The translations under genes and the position numbers were made by a program. A DNA stretch of 64,000 nt. Source: Malaya genurostris. Its lineage: Eukaryota; Arthropoda; Insecta; Diptera; Culicidae. Under the pieces are notes generated by a model. It was given only the letters and a program-made list of their open reading frames with translations. It made no database searches and was not told the DNA's origin. The stretch is from positions 110,408,067-110,472,066 of the forward strand of contig NC_080571.1 in NCBI RefSeq assembly GCF_030247185.1, written 5' to 3'. This document shows positions 1 through 9,700 of this stretch, piece after piece (positions within the stretch are counted from its first letter, which is position 1; each line of letters begins with the position of its first letter).

Positions 1-76
1 CGGTACTTCCGGAACTAGGAACTAGAAACTGATATATACATGAACTGTTCGTTTGGCAAGCAACTAACATAAACTA

Positions 77-327
77 CACTCTTAGAAAAAATGAAATTTA
101 CGCTTGACGTAAATTCAAACATGCCATAATTTCTTCGGCGATGACACAATATTACATCTACTGACATGTAAAAATAAACTTCGCGTCTATATCGATGTAA
201 GCTTAAGCTACATTAACTGTGAAGTTACTGATATGACTTATCTTTACATGTTTTGAATCGTGAATGTAAGTGAATCGCGACGCTCCATTTATGTGCATCT
301 ATAAAGATGTAAACTTTTCTTAGTGTG
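77..327. mobile_element. TA-flanked MITE (copy A)
   Basis: The unit starts CACTCTTAGAAAAAATG and ends with the inverted form AAACTTTTCTTAGTGTG. TA dinucleotides flank it at 75-76 and 328-329. It is non-coding and rich in GTAAATTTAC-like motifs on both strands. Its inverted counterpart lies at 565-810. TIR form and TA target site fit the Tc1/mariner-type MITE class. No transposase is visible, so the parent is unknown. Confidence 0.6.
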
Positions 328-329
328 TA

Positions 330-855
330 CACACCTAGAAAAATCATGTAAATTTACGTCTTCGGATACCGACGTATACGAGCGTCAAAAATGACTCATT
401 TCTAAAGTAGATGTAACACATATTAAATGCAATCTGACATAATTTGAAGGTCAGAAACATCTAAATTTACATGTCTGCTTGAAAAGTGGGTTAGGTTTGA
501 CACAAATTCAAATCATTCTTGTAAAACTCATTTTACGTATTACTTTCTTATGAATTGAGTCATACACACATAGAAAAATTTACATCTTTATAAATGCACT
601 TGAAAGAAGCGTCGCGATTCACTTACATTCACAATCCAAAGTATGTAATTATAAGTCATTTCTTAACTTCACAGTCCATGTAGCTGAAGCTGACATCGAA
701 ACATACGCAAAATTTATTTTCACATGTCAATAGATGTAATATTGCATCATTCAAGAAGAAATTACGGCATGCTTGAATTTATGTCAAGCGTAATTTTTTT
801 TTAAGACAAGTATGTACATTTGCGTCACCTGTAACTTTAATAAATTTTTTCTGTG
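330..855. mobile_element. TA-flanked MITE (copy B), carrying a nested MITE
   Basis: It starts CACACCTAGAAAAATC and ends TTTTTTCTGTG, with TA on both sides (328-329 and 856-857). A second member lies at 29381-29905 with the same start, the same internal text (a GTAAATTTACGTCTTC stretch) and the same end. In both members a different MITE sits in the middle, at the TA after the text GTCA. It is non-coding. Confidence 0.6.
565..810. mobile_element. Inverted MITE copy nested in B
   Basis: Read on the minus strand, this stretch matches 77-327 over nearly its whole length; shared landmarks are the CGCTTGACATAAATTCAA region and GTGAATCGCGACGCT. TA flanks lie at 563-564 and 811-812. Together with 77-327 it can fold into a ~245-bp imperfect hairpin arm pair with about 240 bp between the arms. 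Confidence 0.6.
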
Positions 856-879
856 TACAAATTGAAACTATTTCTAAGA

Positions 880-1100
880 CATTGTACGTGTTTGAATCGT
901 CACTCTTAAGGATGGCTTGAAACATACTGCATCCTGATATTCTGGAACCAGAAGTTTGACAGAATAGTATCCAAAAGCAGCTTATCACAACATAAGACCT
1001 TTATTTTGTGCATAAAATTTTGAAAATCAGTCCAATCTTCTTTGAAAAAATGAAGAGAGTTCCGTTATTGAGCTTTAGACCATTATTTCCGGTACTTTTG
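880..1100. repeat. Degenerate ~118-bp mosquito repeat units
   Basis: The text 'ttctggaaccagaag ... aagacctttattttg ... gaaaatcagtcc' is a decayed form of the unit seen at 27730-28170 and 63360-63600. The segment near 1092-1150 also resembles bases 1-60, so the MITE cluster at 77-855 appears to have inserted into a locally duplicated repeat. Confidence 0.4.
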
Positions 1101-1289
1101 GAACAGGGAACTGGGAACCGGTATATTTAATGAACCATTTGCTAGTATGTGTCGATCATTCAACGTTTGTTCAAACGTATTCGATTTTCATTTGTCCCGT
1201 AACATTGTAAACAACTTATTTTCAAGATTTTTTGCCAGCTAGCTGCTTATGAATTGAGGGTTAAATTATAGATATTTAGAGAAGATAGT

Positions 1290-1412
1290 ATGATAGATTA
1301 GTTTACAATAAAGTGTAATATGTATCATTTGGATAAATGTAACCTGTTGGTACAACAGATGAGAAAGTTTTATGCCTGGCTTTTCCCTTGCTCCTAAATA
1401 AATAAATACCCT
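1290..1412 (+). mobile_element. LINE 3' tail fragment
   Basis: The stretch 'tatgtatcatttgga' through 'cttttcccttgctcct' and the following AAATAAATAAAT repeat match the 3' end of the LINE fragment at 34030-35262. Only the 3' untranslated end remains, a typical severe 5' truncation. Confidence 0.6.
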
Positions 1413-1539
1413 AAACCTATCCTTATGTATACCAACCAACCAGGCCTGCTCGATTTAAGAATCACAACACTAGTTGAAAGAATTTTACTCGTTTCCTTCG
1501 CGTCATGTTCAAAAGTTCGCTATTATAAATGAATTTTTT

Positions 1540-1860
1540 ATCACTATCAGTCTGTAATTCCGGAAATGGAAGTCATATCTGGATAAAATTCAATCAAATT
1601 CTATGATATCGTAAGGCCTTTCATTTCAAACTAAGATTGTGAAAATTGGTTTTGCGGTTTCTAAGAAATTCTAGTGTACTGTTTTCGCTTATTTCAACCC
1701 GTTATAAATATTCGGAAGCTCGATCTGAATAAAATTCAGTAGCAGGATATTGGGTCAACAGACCTTTCAATTACAAGTTTGTGAAAATCGGTTCTGTCAT
1801 CTCCGAGAAAATCGATTACATATATTTATTGTATACACATATACACACACATACATGCAC
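1540..1860. repeat. ~118-bp repeat units
   Basis: Two or more units carry the landmarks 'ccggaaatggaagt', 'gataaaattcaat', 'aggcctttcattt', 'gtgaaaattggtt' and 'ctccgagaaaat'. They end in a short CA-rich run. The same landmarks recur at 27.7-28.2, 51.9, 53.3 and 63.4-63.8 kb. Confidence 0.5.
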
Positions 1861-2618
1861 ATATCTTGTGACTTCAGCAAATTGTGTTGAATAGACCGTG
1901 GTTTGAAAGTCAGTTTTCACAGCGATTATATAGGGTTGAAATGTTTACTACTCTGCTAGTAATTTCATCTCAATGGATTTTTATCCATCCTATCTTTGGT
2001 CCTACATTCATCCTATTAATTAGCAATTGCGATAGCAATCAAAACAAAATAATGCACTATTACACTCACAGATCCAAAATTTCAGAGCTCTTCTTCAAAG
2101 AATCGAATACCAACTGTGAGACAACATACGATATTTTTAGAATCAGTTTGGAACCATTTCGACATTCAAAAATTTTTGAGTTATTTTCGTTACCTTTTGT
2201 TTTACATTTAAAATTTCTGGATTAATCTGGATTGACTCTTTTCAAAATAAAAAAAATATCAGATGCACAGCCAATAAAACATACACACACACCTCAGAGC
2301 GTTATTTTGACATATACTGGAATTAAACCAGTGCTTCTAGATTTGCAATAATGGTCATTCAATTAGTATTTAACACGCACCTTCCAATAATATTCGAAGC
2401 CGAAACAATTTTATTGAAATATAAATATCAATAATATAAATAAACTAAAGTTACGGATACAAAAAAAAAACTTGCTGATGGTAATCTATAGAAGAAAAGA
2501 ATTCTTTTTTCATAGCATCATGAGAAAACTTGGCAACCTTGCTATACGAAATGAGATGAAAACAAATCGCAATCAAGTGAATTAAGTGCTTCATCTCATA
2601 TTCTCAAAGATTTTTATT
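1861..2618. other. Unassigned AT-rich stretch
   Basis: I see no recognisable gene. A 113-codon open frame at 1884-2225 (+) has no motif I recognise and low-complexity composition. I treat it as chance. Confidence 0.4.
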
Positions 2619-2626
2619 GTCTAGTG

Positions 2627-2986
2627 CAGGGGTTTCCAAACTATTTTGGGTCATGGACCCCTTTACTAAAATTGACTTAGGCTTCAGACCCCCATCAACA
2701 AATTCCTTTGAAAATTCATTTTCTTGCTTTTTTAATATTGATGTCAAATGCTTACCAATTTCTAAGGATGGTCAACTAAACACAACTTTTAAAGCGTAAA
2801 TATTTCAAAAAAACAACTTATATCAAACAATAGAGGATCGAGTTCTAGACCTCGTCGACTCCCATAGTCAGTTTACGTTTATGTCGACCCCCGCAAAAAG
2901 GATATCGACCCCAAGGGGTCTATATCGACCCCAAGGGGTCTATATCGACCCCAAGGGGTCTATATCGACCACTTTGGAAACCTCTG
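2627..2986. mobile_element. hAT-type MITE with 8-bp target duplication
   Basis: Terminal inverted repeats are CAGGGGTTTCCAAA at the left and, read on the other strand, CAGAGGTTTCCAAA at the right. An identical 8-bp duplication, GTCTAGTG, flanks it at 2619-2626 and 2987-2994. An 8-bp duplication with ends beginning CAG is the hAT superfamily signature. The 360-bp body has no transposase. A short open frame across it is not a gene. Confidence 0.8.
2903..2970. repeat. 20-bp minisatellite inside the hAT MITE
   Basis: Three tandem copies of TATATCGACCCCAAGGGGTC are followed by a partial copy. Each unit holds a near-palindrome, GACCCC-AA-GGGGTC. Confidence 0.85.
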
Positions 2987-2994
2987 GTCTAGTG

Positions 2995-3460
2995 GGTGAT
3001 TTTAGAAGTTTTCAATCGTTGATTGAGCAAGTTAAAAATGAACATTGCTAATTATGAAGGCATTCAACATTGAATAGTTGTGTAATTATGTAAAATAGTG
3101 ATCACGTTTTGAAACAAATCAATTAGTAAATACTCAGACACATGACGAACTGTAAAACTTGAGACGAAAATGTTTCCTAAATTGGAAAATGAATTTGTTT
3201 TTTAATGGAAAAAACGATCGCTGAAGGATTTTGAAAAAACTTAAATGAACATTTTAAAATATTTTACACTTTGGTTCTGGTACGTTGAAACATATGATTC
3301 ATGTTAAAAGTTTTGAGATGAAGGGATGAGATGGATTGAGGAGCTCAGATGAAATAGGAAGCCGTTACCCTAATCTTTTTCAATAGAAAGACAAAAATAT
3401 TCGAAATATGAGATTAGGGTGTAATGCGTCTCCAATTGACACCGGAAAAAGAAACTTATC
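2995..3460. other. Unassigned stretch
   Basis: Nothing is recognisable here. It ends at the ACCA target duplication of the LTR element (3461-3464). Confidence 0.5.
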
Positions 3461-3464
3461 ACCA

Positions 3465-3930
3465 TGTAGAAGTTTTCGGATTAATTACCAGAGTGGTTGA
3501 CTGGTTTTTCATTAATGAATGTGTATTTCCATTTCTACTTATCTCTAGCCGTACAATTGTTCTTACCGTAACTTATCGTTTCCTACCGGACGTACCTGGA
3601 GCGGGAGAAATCGGAAAAAACCATAGAGAGGGAGAGAATGTCATGCTAATGGAGAAGGACTGGTAAAAACGTTCACAGCTGTGGCCCAGCTGTGATGTCA
3701 TAGATTTGGTTATCGACCTCCGCTTTATGCAGGGCAAGCAATCACGAATTATATTGCTAGCTGCCTGCGCGGTGGACTTAGGTCGAGGTAAATGCGAACG
3801 CGCATTTCTGTAAGGTGTATGACCGGGATATCCAAATACGTGGAAATGTCCATACGTATTTGGTTTGGGATTGAATGTAAACTGTATGTAGAATGGATCA
3901 TGCTAGGATGGGATAATTTGTTATATTACA
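3465..3930 (-). repeat. 3' LTR
   Basis: 466 bp, bounded TGTAGAAG...ATTACA on the plus strand. I find no difference from the copy at 9701-10166. It contains the palindrome-rich text CACAGCTGTGGCCCAGCTGTG in split form (about 3675-3695) and a CGAACGCGCATT stretch. Transcription would run from the other LTR; this one would supply the polyadenylation site. Confidence 0.93.
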
Positions 3931-3942
3931 CCTTCACCCTTC
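3931..3942 (-). other. Polypurine tract
   Basis: On the minus strand the sequence directly before the 3' LTR reads AAGGGTGAAGG and abuts TGTAATATAAC. This purine run lies at the position where plus-strand DNA synthesis is primed. Confidence 0.6.
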
Positions 3943-4040
3943 GGGAGATGAATGTAACGAAGTGGAATTCATCTAAAACTTTCCTCCAAGTACGTCATTT
4001 TGTTATAATGATTATTAGTTACTGCCTAAGTATACAATGT

Positions 4041-5963
4041 TTATTGTTTAATTAGTCTATTTTTATGTACTAAATATGATTGTTTTGAAATTGTATGTTC
4101 TATTTCACAATTTGGCTCCAAAATATTTTTAACTCTATAAGGTCCAGAATAGAAAGAATCTAACTTACGCCTGTTTTCATTTTTGAGGTATACTGTGTCA
4201 TTTTTGTTTATTGATAATGGATTTATATTTTTGTTGAGGATATCCTGTCTAAATTCCTTTTTTGCTAATAATCTTTGCTTTGCTGTTTCGTGGGATAATT
4301 GCATTTTATATCTCATTTCTTTACTGTACTGCTCAAAATTATAAATTGGATCTATTTTGTTTTTGCTGTATATCTCCTGTGGGAGTTTCGGTTTTACACC
4401 AAACACTAGTTCATACGGTGTATAGCCATGATCTGTATGTGGTGTAGAATTATAAGTAAAAGCATAAAATTGTAACCATTCATCCCAGTCAGATTGGTGC
4501 TGGTTGACAAAGGATCGCAGATATTCGTTTAGACATCTGTGATTCCTCTCCAATGAGCCAATTGTCTGCGGATGATAGGCTGTTGAGAAAGTTTGTTTGA
4601 TGTTTAAATATTTACAGATTTGATCTAGTACTTCGTTTTTGTACTCTGTACCTTGATCTGTTTTTAATTCTAAAAATTTACCATATATTAGTATAAAATT
4701 TTCCACCAAAGTTTTTGCTATTATGATAGCTTCTTTAGTAGGTATTGGTGCATAAACTACGTATTTCGTTAGTTCGCATTGCATTGTTAATGCGTACCGG
4801 TTATTTTTGTTTGTCTTTGGTAGTGGTCCGATTGTATCGATTGCCACTATTTCGAACGGTTTTGATGGTGTAGCTGTAATTAGTGTGTTCTCTTTAGTAT
4901 TTTTAGTTATTTTATTCAATTTGCACAATTCACAGGCCTTGATGAATTGTGAAATTGACTGTTTCATTTTTCTCCAGACATAAATTTCTCTTAGTTTGAG
5001 GTATAGTCTATGCTGTCCTATATGTCCACCTGTTGGCGTTTCATGGTGCCTTTTCAATATTTCATTTACCTTGCAAAGATCACTAATGAAAATTGCTGGT
5101 TTGAAAATTATAATTTTCATGGCTTTTAATGTTTTATTATTCACTTGTTTGAGTACTTCCATGGGAATTAGTTTAAATATTTCGTCTTCTTGAGACAGCG
5201 CAATTTTATTTATTTGAAGTTCTTTCATATCTTCTTCAATGTCTGAAAGAGCAAAGCTAATTTGACTTTCATTATTTATTTTATATTCATACTTCAGTAT
5301 GCCTTTATTTAGTTTATTGTTTCTTATTTCCTTTGCTTTAATATAAATTGAAAATGTTATGCAATTTTTTTCGATTATTGTGCTGATTTTGGCTAATTTT
5401 TTTGTTTCTGATTGGTTTTCGGTGGTGTACATCGCAAGTTGATCAGGCTTGGTTTCACACTCCTCATTTTTTCCAATCGGTTTGGATCTTTGACTTCGTG
5501 TCATTGATCGCGTATTCACTATTAGAATCGACTTTTGTTTAAGTTCATCAGAGGTAACGACAACACGTGACAACGCGTCCGCTCCCACGTTATCATTACC
5601 CTTAATATACTGTATTTCAAAATCGAATTCACTTAGATCTAGTCGCATTCTAGTCAGCTTCGACGTTGGGTCTTTCATGCCGAAAAGGTATACTAGTGGT
5701 CTATGATCCGTTTTTACTATAAATTTTGTACCGTACAAGTATGATTTGAAGTAGTTAATAGCCCAATGAATAGCTGTTAACTCCTTTAGAATTACGGCTT
5801 TATTTTTTTCGCCTGGGGTAAAAGTTTTACTGGCGAATGCAATTGGAAGTTCATCTCCATCTATGTTTTGAGATAAAACTGCTCCACAACCAATGTCTGA
5901 AGCATCAGTGGTTAAAATAAAAGTTTTCGTGAAGTCTGGGAATTGCAGTATAATTGGAGACAT
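4041..5963 (-). CDS. pol: RNase H-integrase part of pol
   Basis: 640 residues in one open frame. It begins in the RT-RNase H connection and has no own start signal; the reported Met is internal. RNase H (about 1-135) shows Asp20 (TTDASD), Glu61, Asp86 (KTDHRPL) and Asp129 (ADALSR). Integrase has an HHCC zinc-binding N-terminus (His306/307, His314, Cys344, Cys347) and a catalytic core of Asp376 (AIDTIGP), Asp436 (KTDQGTE) and Glu472 (SLERNH), so D,D-35-E. A GPY/F module (SGPYRV) lies near residue 605. There is no chromodomain. It cuts host DNA and joins the cDNA ends. All catalytic residues are present. The frame is offset from the upstream RT frame, so the polyprotein is broken near 5975. Confidence 0.9.
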   Translation of the reverse strand: MSPIILQFPDFTKTFILTTDASDIGCGAVLSQNIDGDELPIAFASKTFTPGEKNKAVILKELTAIHWAINYFKSYLYGTKFIVKTDHRPLVYLFGMKDPTSKLTRMRLDLSEFDFEIQYIKGNDNVGADALSRVVVTSDELKQKSILIVNTRSMTRSQRSKPIGKNEECETKPDQLAMYTTENQSETKKLAKISTIIEKNCITFSIYIKAKEIRNNKLNKGILKYEYKINNESQISFALSDIEEDMKELQINKIALSQEDEIFKLIPMEVLKQVNNKTLKAMKIIIFKPAIFISDLCKVNEILKRHHETPTGGHIGQHRLYLKLREIYVWRKMKQSISQFIKACELCKLNKITKNTKENTLITATPSKPFEIVAIDTIGPLPKTNKNNRYALTMQCELTKYVVYAPIPTKEAIIIAKTLVENFILIYGKFLELKTDQGTEYKNEVLDQICKYLNIKQTFSTAYHPQTIGSLERNHRCLNEYLRSFVNQHQSDWDEWLQFYAFTYNSTPHTDHGYTPYELVFGVKPKLPQEIYSKNKIDPIYNFEQYSKEMRYKMQLSHETAKQRLLAKKEFRQDILNKNINPLSINKNDTVYLKNENRRKLDSFYSGPYRVKNILEPNCEIEHTISKQSYLVHKNRLIKQ

Positions 5964-5974
5964 TAAATATTGTT

Positions 5975-7444
5975 TTAGAGTATAGAATGCGTTTTGACAT
6001 TGTGGTGACCAAATTGATGGTTCTTTTTCAGTAACTGGTGTAATGGATGAGCTATGATCGAGAAATTCGGAACAAATTTACGATAGTAGTTGCAAAATGC
6101 TACGAATCGTCGCACTTCGTCACTATTTGTTGGTACTGGGTAATTTTTTATTGCTTCAAATTTTGAATCGTCTGGCAAAATGCCTTTATCGGTTATTTTA
6201 TGTCCCAAGTATATTACTTCACTTCTAAAAAATTTGCATTTACTTGCATTCAATTTTAAGTTATATTTTCTAAGTCGTTCAAATACCTTTATTAAATTCG
6301 ATAAATGATGTTTAATTGAGCATCCTGTTACAATGATATCATCAATGTAGACGAAAGCCATTTCTGGTGTCAGACCAGCCATAGCGATTGTCATCATCCT
6401 TTGAAAGCTATTCGGGCTGACATTTAGTCCAAATGGCAATCTTGTAAATTGAAAATGACCTGTCTGGGTCGAGAATGCAGTGTATTTTCTTGCATTTTCG
6501 CTTAGTGGTATCTGATGAAATCCGGACATCAGATCCAGTGTGCTAAAAAATTTTGCTCTGCCAAGTTGATCTAGAATAGTATCAATTCTTGGTAGCGGAA
6601 ATTTATCCGCGAGAAGTTTTTTATTTAGCTGTCTGAAGTCAACAACTAAACGCCATTTTTTTGAGTTATTCTCACCTTTCTTTGGTACTAGTAGGATGGG
6701 ATTATTATAAGAAGATATGGAAGGTTCGATAATCTTTCCGTTTAGCATTTTATATACCTGCCCATCGATTTCGTTTTTATGCGAATGAATCATTTTATAG
6801 TTAGGGATATAGACTGGTACGTTATCAGTCAGTTCTATATCCTGGGTATAAAAATTGTTGGTAGTAAGTGGCTCATTTTGTAGACAGAAAATGTCGTTGT
6901 AATTGTTTATAAGTTTTTTGAAATCGTTTGCTGCGTAGAATGGTACATCCGACTTTTCTATGCTTTTTAAAATTTCATTTGTACGTTGCTCTTTGTTGTT
7001 ATCACCTAAATTTGTTTTCAAAAGTTTATAATTTTCTAAAGGTTCTAGTTTTAGGTTGAGATTATTGGTGCTTAAATTAACGGTTGAGTCTGTGGTGTTC
7101 AAAATTTTAATAAAAGTGTTTTCTGGTGATATGATAGTACTTCCACAGAACACACCAGGGGTCAATTCCTGTGAAACTATTATCATATCTTTGTTAATTT
7201 TGAGATTGTGAAGTTGTCTTATTACTTCACACCTTGGTGGTATAATATATTTTTGGTAAATTGTATCTTCAATTGGTAATGAAATAATATTATTATAAAT
7301 TTTGAAATTTAGCATCCAACATTCGTAATCAATGATGCACTTATGAGAAGACAGAAAATCTCTTCCTAAAATGCCATCAGTTAGAATTGGAAAGTTGTTA
7401 TCTACTATGTGAAAAGTGTGGTTGGTAAACAAGTCCATTGCCAA
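5975..7444 (-). CDS. pol: Reverse transcriptase part of pol
   Basis: 489-codon open stretch. Residues 24-32 (GILGRDFLS) are the C-terminal strand of the retropepsin fold, so the true protein starts upstream in another frame. RT motifs follow in order: PILLVPKK (249-256), WRLVVDFRQLN (264-274), STLDLMSGFHQI (301-312), LPFGLNVSP (336-344), the catalytic YIDD (366-369) and YLGHKI (around 412). It copies element RNA into DNA. The frame ends just after the connection segment (HPLHQLLKK), where the sequence that should continue into RNase H lies in a neighbouring frame. The junction lies near a run of five A on the coding strand (about 6015). No internal stop is present otherwise. Confidence 0.9.
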   Translation of the reverse strand: MAMDLFTNHTFHIVDNNFPILTDGILGRDFLSSHKCIIDYECWMLNFKIYNNIISLPIEDTIYQKYIIPPRCEVIRQLHNLKINKDMIIVSQELTPGVFCGSTIISPENTFIKILNTTDSTVNLSTNNLNLKLEPLENYKLLKTNLGDNNKEQRTNEILKSIEKSDVPFYAANDFKKLINNYNDIFCLQNEPLTTNNFYTQDIELTDNVPVYIPNYKMIHSHKNEIDGQVYKMLNGKIIEPSISSYNNPILLVPKKGENNSKKWRLVVDFRQLNKKLLADKFPLPRIDTILDQLGRAKFFSTLDLMSGFHQIPLSENARKYTAFSTQTGHFQFTRLPFGLNVSPNSFQRMMTIAMAGLTPEMAFVYIDDIIVTGCSIKHHLSNLIKVFERLRKYNLKLNASKCKFFRSEVIYLGHKITDKGILPDDSKFEAIKNYPVPTNSDEVRRFVAFCNYYRKFVPNFSIIAHPLHQLLKKNHQFGHHNVKTHSIL

Positions 7445-7658
7445 AATTTAATTCTGTTGTGGTTGTTGCCAAGGTTTCGGTTGAAATGTTTGTTATGCCC
7501 GTAATTTTTATTTTATTATTAGCGTCTAGTGGGTGGTTATTATTTACTTTGTTGATTTTTATGACGGAAATGTCCGCTCCGGAATCTAATAAAAAGTTGC
7601 ACAATGAATTAGCCATTTGTACATAAATTTTTACAAAATTTGATGCACAGATGTTCAT
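7398..7658 (-). CDS. pol: Retropepsin-type protease segment
   Basis: 86 codons. The active-site motif LLDSGADISVI appears near residues 23-33, the DSGA signature of retroviral-type aspartic proteases, which act as dimers to cut Gag-Pol. It overlaps the end of gag by 4 bp in another frame, so expression would need frameshifting or reinitiation. Its last ~15 codons overlap the RT frame (7398-7444). The expected continuation of the fold is in that other frame, so a small indel near 7444 probably splits protease from RT. Confidence 0.8.
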   Translation of the reverse strand: MNICASNFVKIYVQMANSLCNFLLDSGADISVIKINKVNNNHPLDANNKIKITGITNISTETLATTTTELNFGNGLVYQPHFSHSR

Positions 7659-8854
7659 TGAATAAATCTTCCTAAAAAATTTTGTGGTGGTGTTTGAGCA
7701 TTGTTAGAATTATTCGGAATAACAGTAATATTACCGTTAGTTTGTGCATTCGGGGCAGCATGTTGATTATTCGGTTGTTCTGGTTGTACGAGGAGCATTC
7801 GAGGGTTTCGATTATTATAAGCTCCGCGACTGTAACCTCTGTTATTGTAATTATGCCAGTTTTGTCTGTTTGAATTAAAATTGTTTCGGTATGTGTAGTT
7901 TTGGTGTCCTCTGGAAATAGTTCTGCTATTATTATAGTTATTGTAATGTCCGGGGTGCCCATTGCGATGTGAGTATTGTCCACCAGACGTATTTGGTCTT
8001 CCACGCCCGCGACTAGTGTGTCGTGTGGTAAAAATTTGAGCAGCGTTGCTCGTTTCTGTAGTGTTCTCTCTTACCTTTTGGGTTGCTGCATTAATGTCAG
8101 CAAAATTGCCCGCTTTTAGTATGATTTTTATTTCTTGGGACGTTACTCCTTTAATAAGAGAGTTCAGTCCGCTTTTGGTTGCTAACGAATTAGCCGTCTG
8201 CTCTGGGACTCCCTGAGCTAGATAGGTACATTTTAGCCGTAATGTAAGGTTTTCAATTTCTTCGCATAATTCACTGGTTTTAGTGCTTTTCACCTGATTT
8301 AATTTAGCTACTATGGAGTCCGGGGACTCACTTACTTTACAGCGTCTTTCGACGTCGTCTGCTAACGCTTGTAGCGTATCGCAGTTTCCTAGTCCTAGCC
8401 GCGCTTTACCGGTTAGTCTAGTTTTAACGAATTTTAATGCCGTTGCTAGTTGGTTTGCTGGTGTCAGTTCAGCCAGTAAACTTACGGCGTCTGTAAACGA
8501 TGATAATGAGTCTGCTGAGCCATCGTACATGGGTACGATGGCAGTCGCCTGCTTCACGTCAAATATTGCGTCGGTCATTGTTTTTCCTTTTTTTGATTCT
8601 ATACCTAGACTACTTAATTTTTGGGTAATTATTTTATTTACTTCGTAATTCCACGACCGGGAGTTTTTTACTAGTATATGAAATTCTTCGTTCGGTATTT
8701 CATCTTCCTTTTCTATCAAAAACAGCTCAAACCCTGTAAACGCCTCAGCGCACTTCTTTCTTTTTGACTCTAACAATTCTCTAGATATGGGTGTGTTTAC
8801 TGCCTTTTTGCAGTAGGTATAAAGACATTTTAATATTTCATAGTAATTCATCAC
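7655..8854 (-). CDS. gag: Gag structural protein
   Basis: 399 residues. Residues about 100-285 are capsid-like (an acidic/hydrophobic helical stretch with YDGSADSLSSFTDAV and LTGKARLGL), matching the retrotransposon gag domain. From about 290 to 370 the tail is basic and rich in Arg, Gly, Asn and Tyr (HTSRGRGRP, NNRGYSRGAYNNRNPR). There is no CCHC zinc knuckle, so RNA binding is probably through the RG/N-rich tail. The start is the first of two adjacent Met codons after an AT-rich leader. It would form the particle that packages element RNA. The stop overlaps the protease frame. Confidence 0.8.
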   Translation of the reverse strand: MMNYYEILKCLYTYCKKAVNTPISRELLESKRKKCAEAFTGFELFLIEKEDEIPNEEFHILVKNSRSWNYEVNKIITQKLSSLGIESKKGKTMTDAIFDVKQATAIVPMYDGSADSLSSFTDAVSLLAELTPANQLATALKFVKTRLTGKARLGLGNCDTLQALADDVERRCKVSESPDSIVAKLNQVKSTKTSELCEEIENLTLRLKCTYLAQGVPEQTANSLATKSGLNSLIKGVTSQEIKIILKAGNFADINAATQKVRENTTETSNAAQIFTTRHTSRGRGRPNTSGGQYSHRNGHPGHYNNYNNSRTISRGHQNYTYRNNFNSNRQNWHNYNNRGYSRGAYNNRNPRMLLVQPEQPNNQHAAPNAQTNGNITVIPNNSNNAQTPPQNFLGRFIQ

Positions 8855-9682
8855 CCAGCTAATTTAAAACTCACTAAAGTAAGCGTAAATGCATTTTAAT
8901 TATTTTTTTTTTTTGTACTACTAACAAATGGGTTTTCAGATTTTTTTTTTCTTGTCATAGTACTTAAATCTAACTTATTTTCATATCTATTTTTATCACT
9001 TGTCTCACCTGGTTGACATCGCCCGTTACTTCCTACCTTCTTTAATAGTTGGAAAGATGCTCTGAAGGCTGGAAAAATTTTTCTTTATTGATTTCGTCCC
9101 GTAGGACCACTGTTCCCTCATTGGGTAATGTTTTATTTTCGCCGCTCTCAAAACTTGCTTGCTGGCTGCTTTCATTGATTCCGGTCCATTCTCAGTTTTT
9201 TTTTTGTTAGTTTATAATCGTTTACCTAAACATTTAAAGCACGATTCAAATTCACGCGTTAGTGCTTCGCATCCTGTCGGTTCGATATCAACCGCTTAGC
9301 GAATTATTTTATTTTGTTCCGGTTCTCATGAATAAATTATAAACAATTAACTATTTAGCATCGTATCACTTCTCGCCGGCTGGTCGATTCTCGTTCCGTT
9401 TTGTAGAATTTCAGTATCATGGAGAGACAGAAGAAGACTCTCCCGCGTTCGATTTCAAAGCCTTTGCAGGACAGTTTGGGAGCATGGTTTTCAAAACCAA
9501 TTACAGTTCAGGGCAATGACAAACAACAAGTGACAGTGTGATAGTTTAACTTTTTCTTTCTCACACGGCACTAATTTTTCTTCACAGCGCGACGACAACG
9601 ACCATCTTTACTCGACTACGCTCACTTTCGTACCATTATTTGAACTGTTTTTTTTTTTGATTGATAACTTTGGCCCGTGACA
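8855..9682 (-). other. LTR-element 5' leader
   Basis: About 830 bp between primer-binding site and gag. There is no open frame of note. It contains A-runs on the coding strand near 8900-8950 and probably holds packaging signals. Confidence 0.6.
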
Positions 9683-9700
9683 CATGTCAACGGTTCGCCA
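9683..9700 (-). promoter_or_regulatory. Primer-binding site
   Basis: On the minus strand the first bases after the 5' LTR read TGGCGAACCGTTGACATG. TGG at this position pairs with the CCA end of a tRNA. I cannot name the tRNA with certainty; an arginine-tRNA type site is possible. Confidence 0.7.

Noticed and set aside
3424..3666. Open frames in the LTR (and 9684-9902) as genes
   Set aside because: They are identical LTR sequence read on the strand opposite to the element.
5963..5975. env gene for the LTR element
   Set aside because: No ORF lies between integrase and the 3' LTR; the junction here is only a frame break inside pol.
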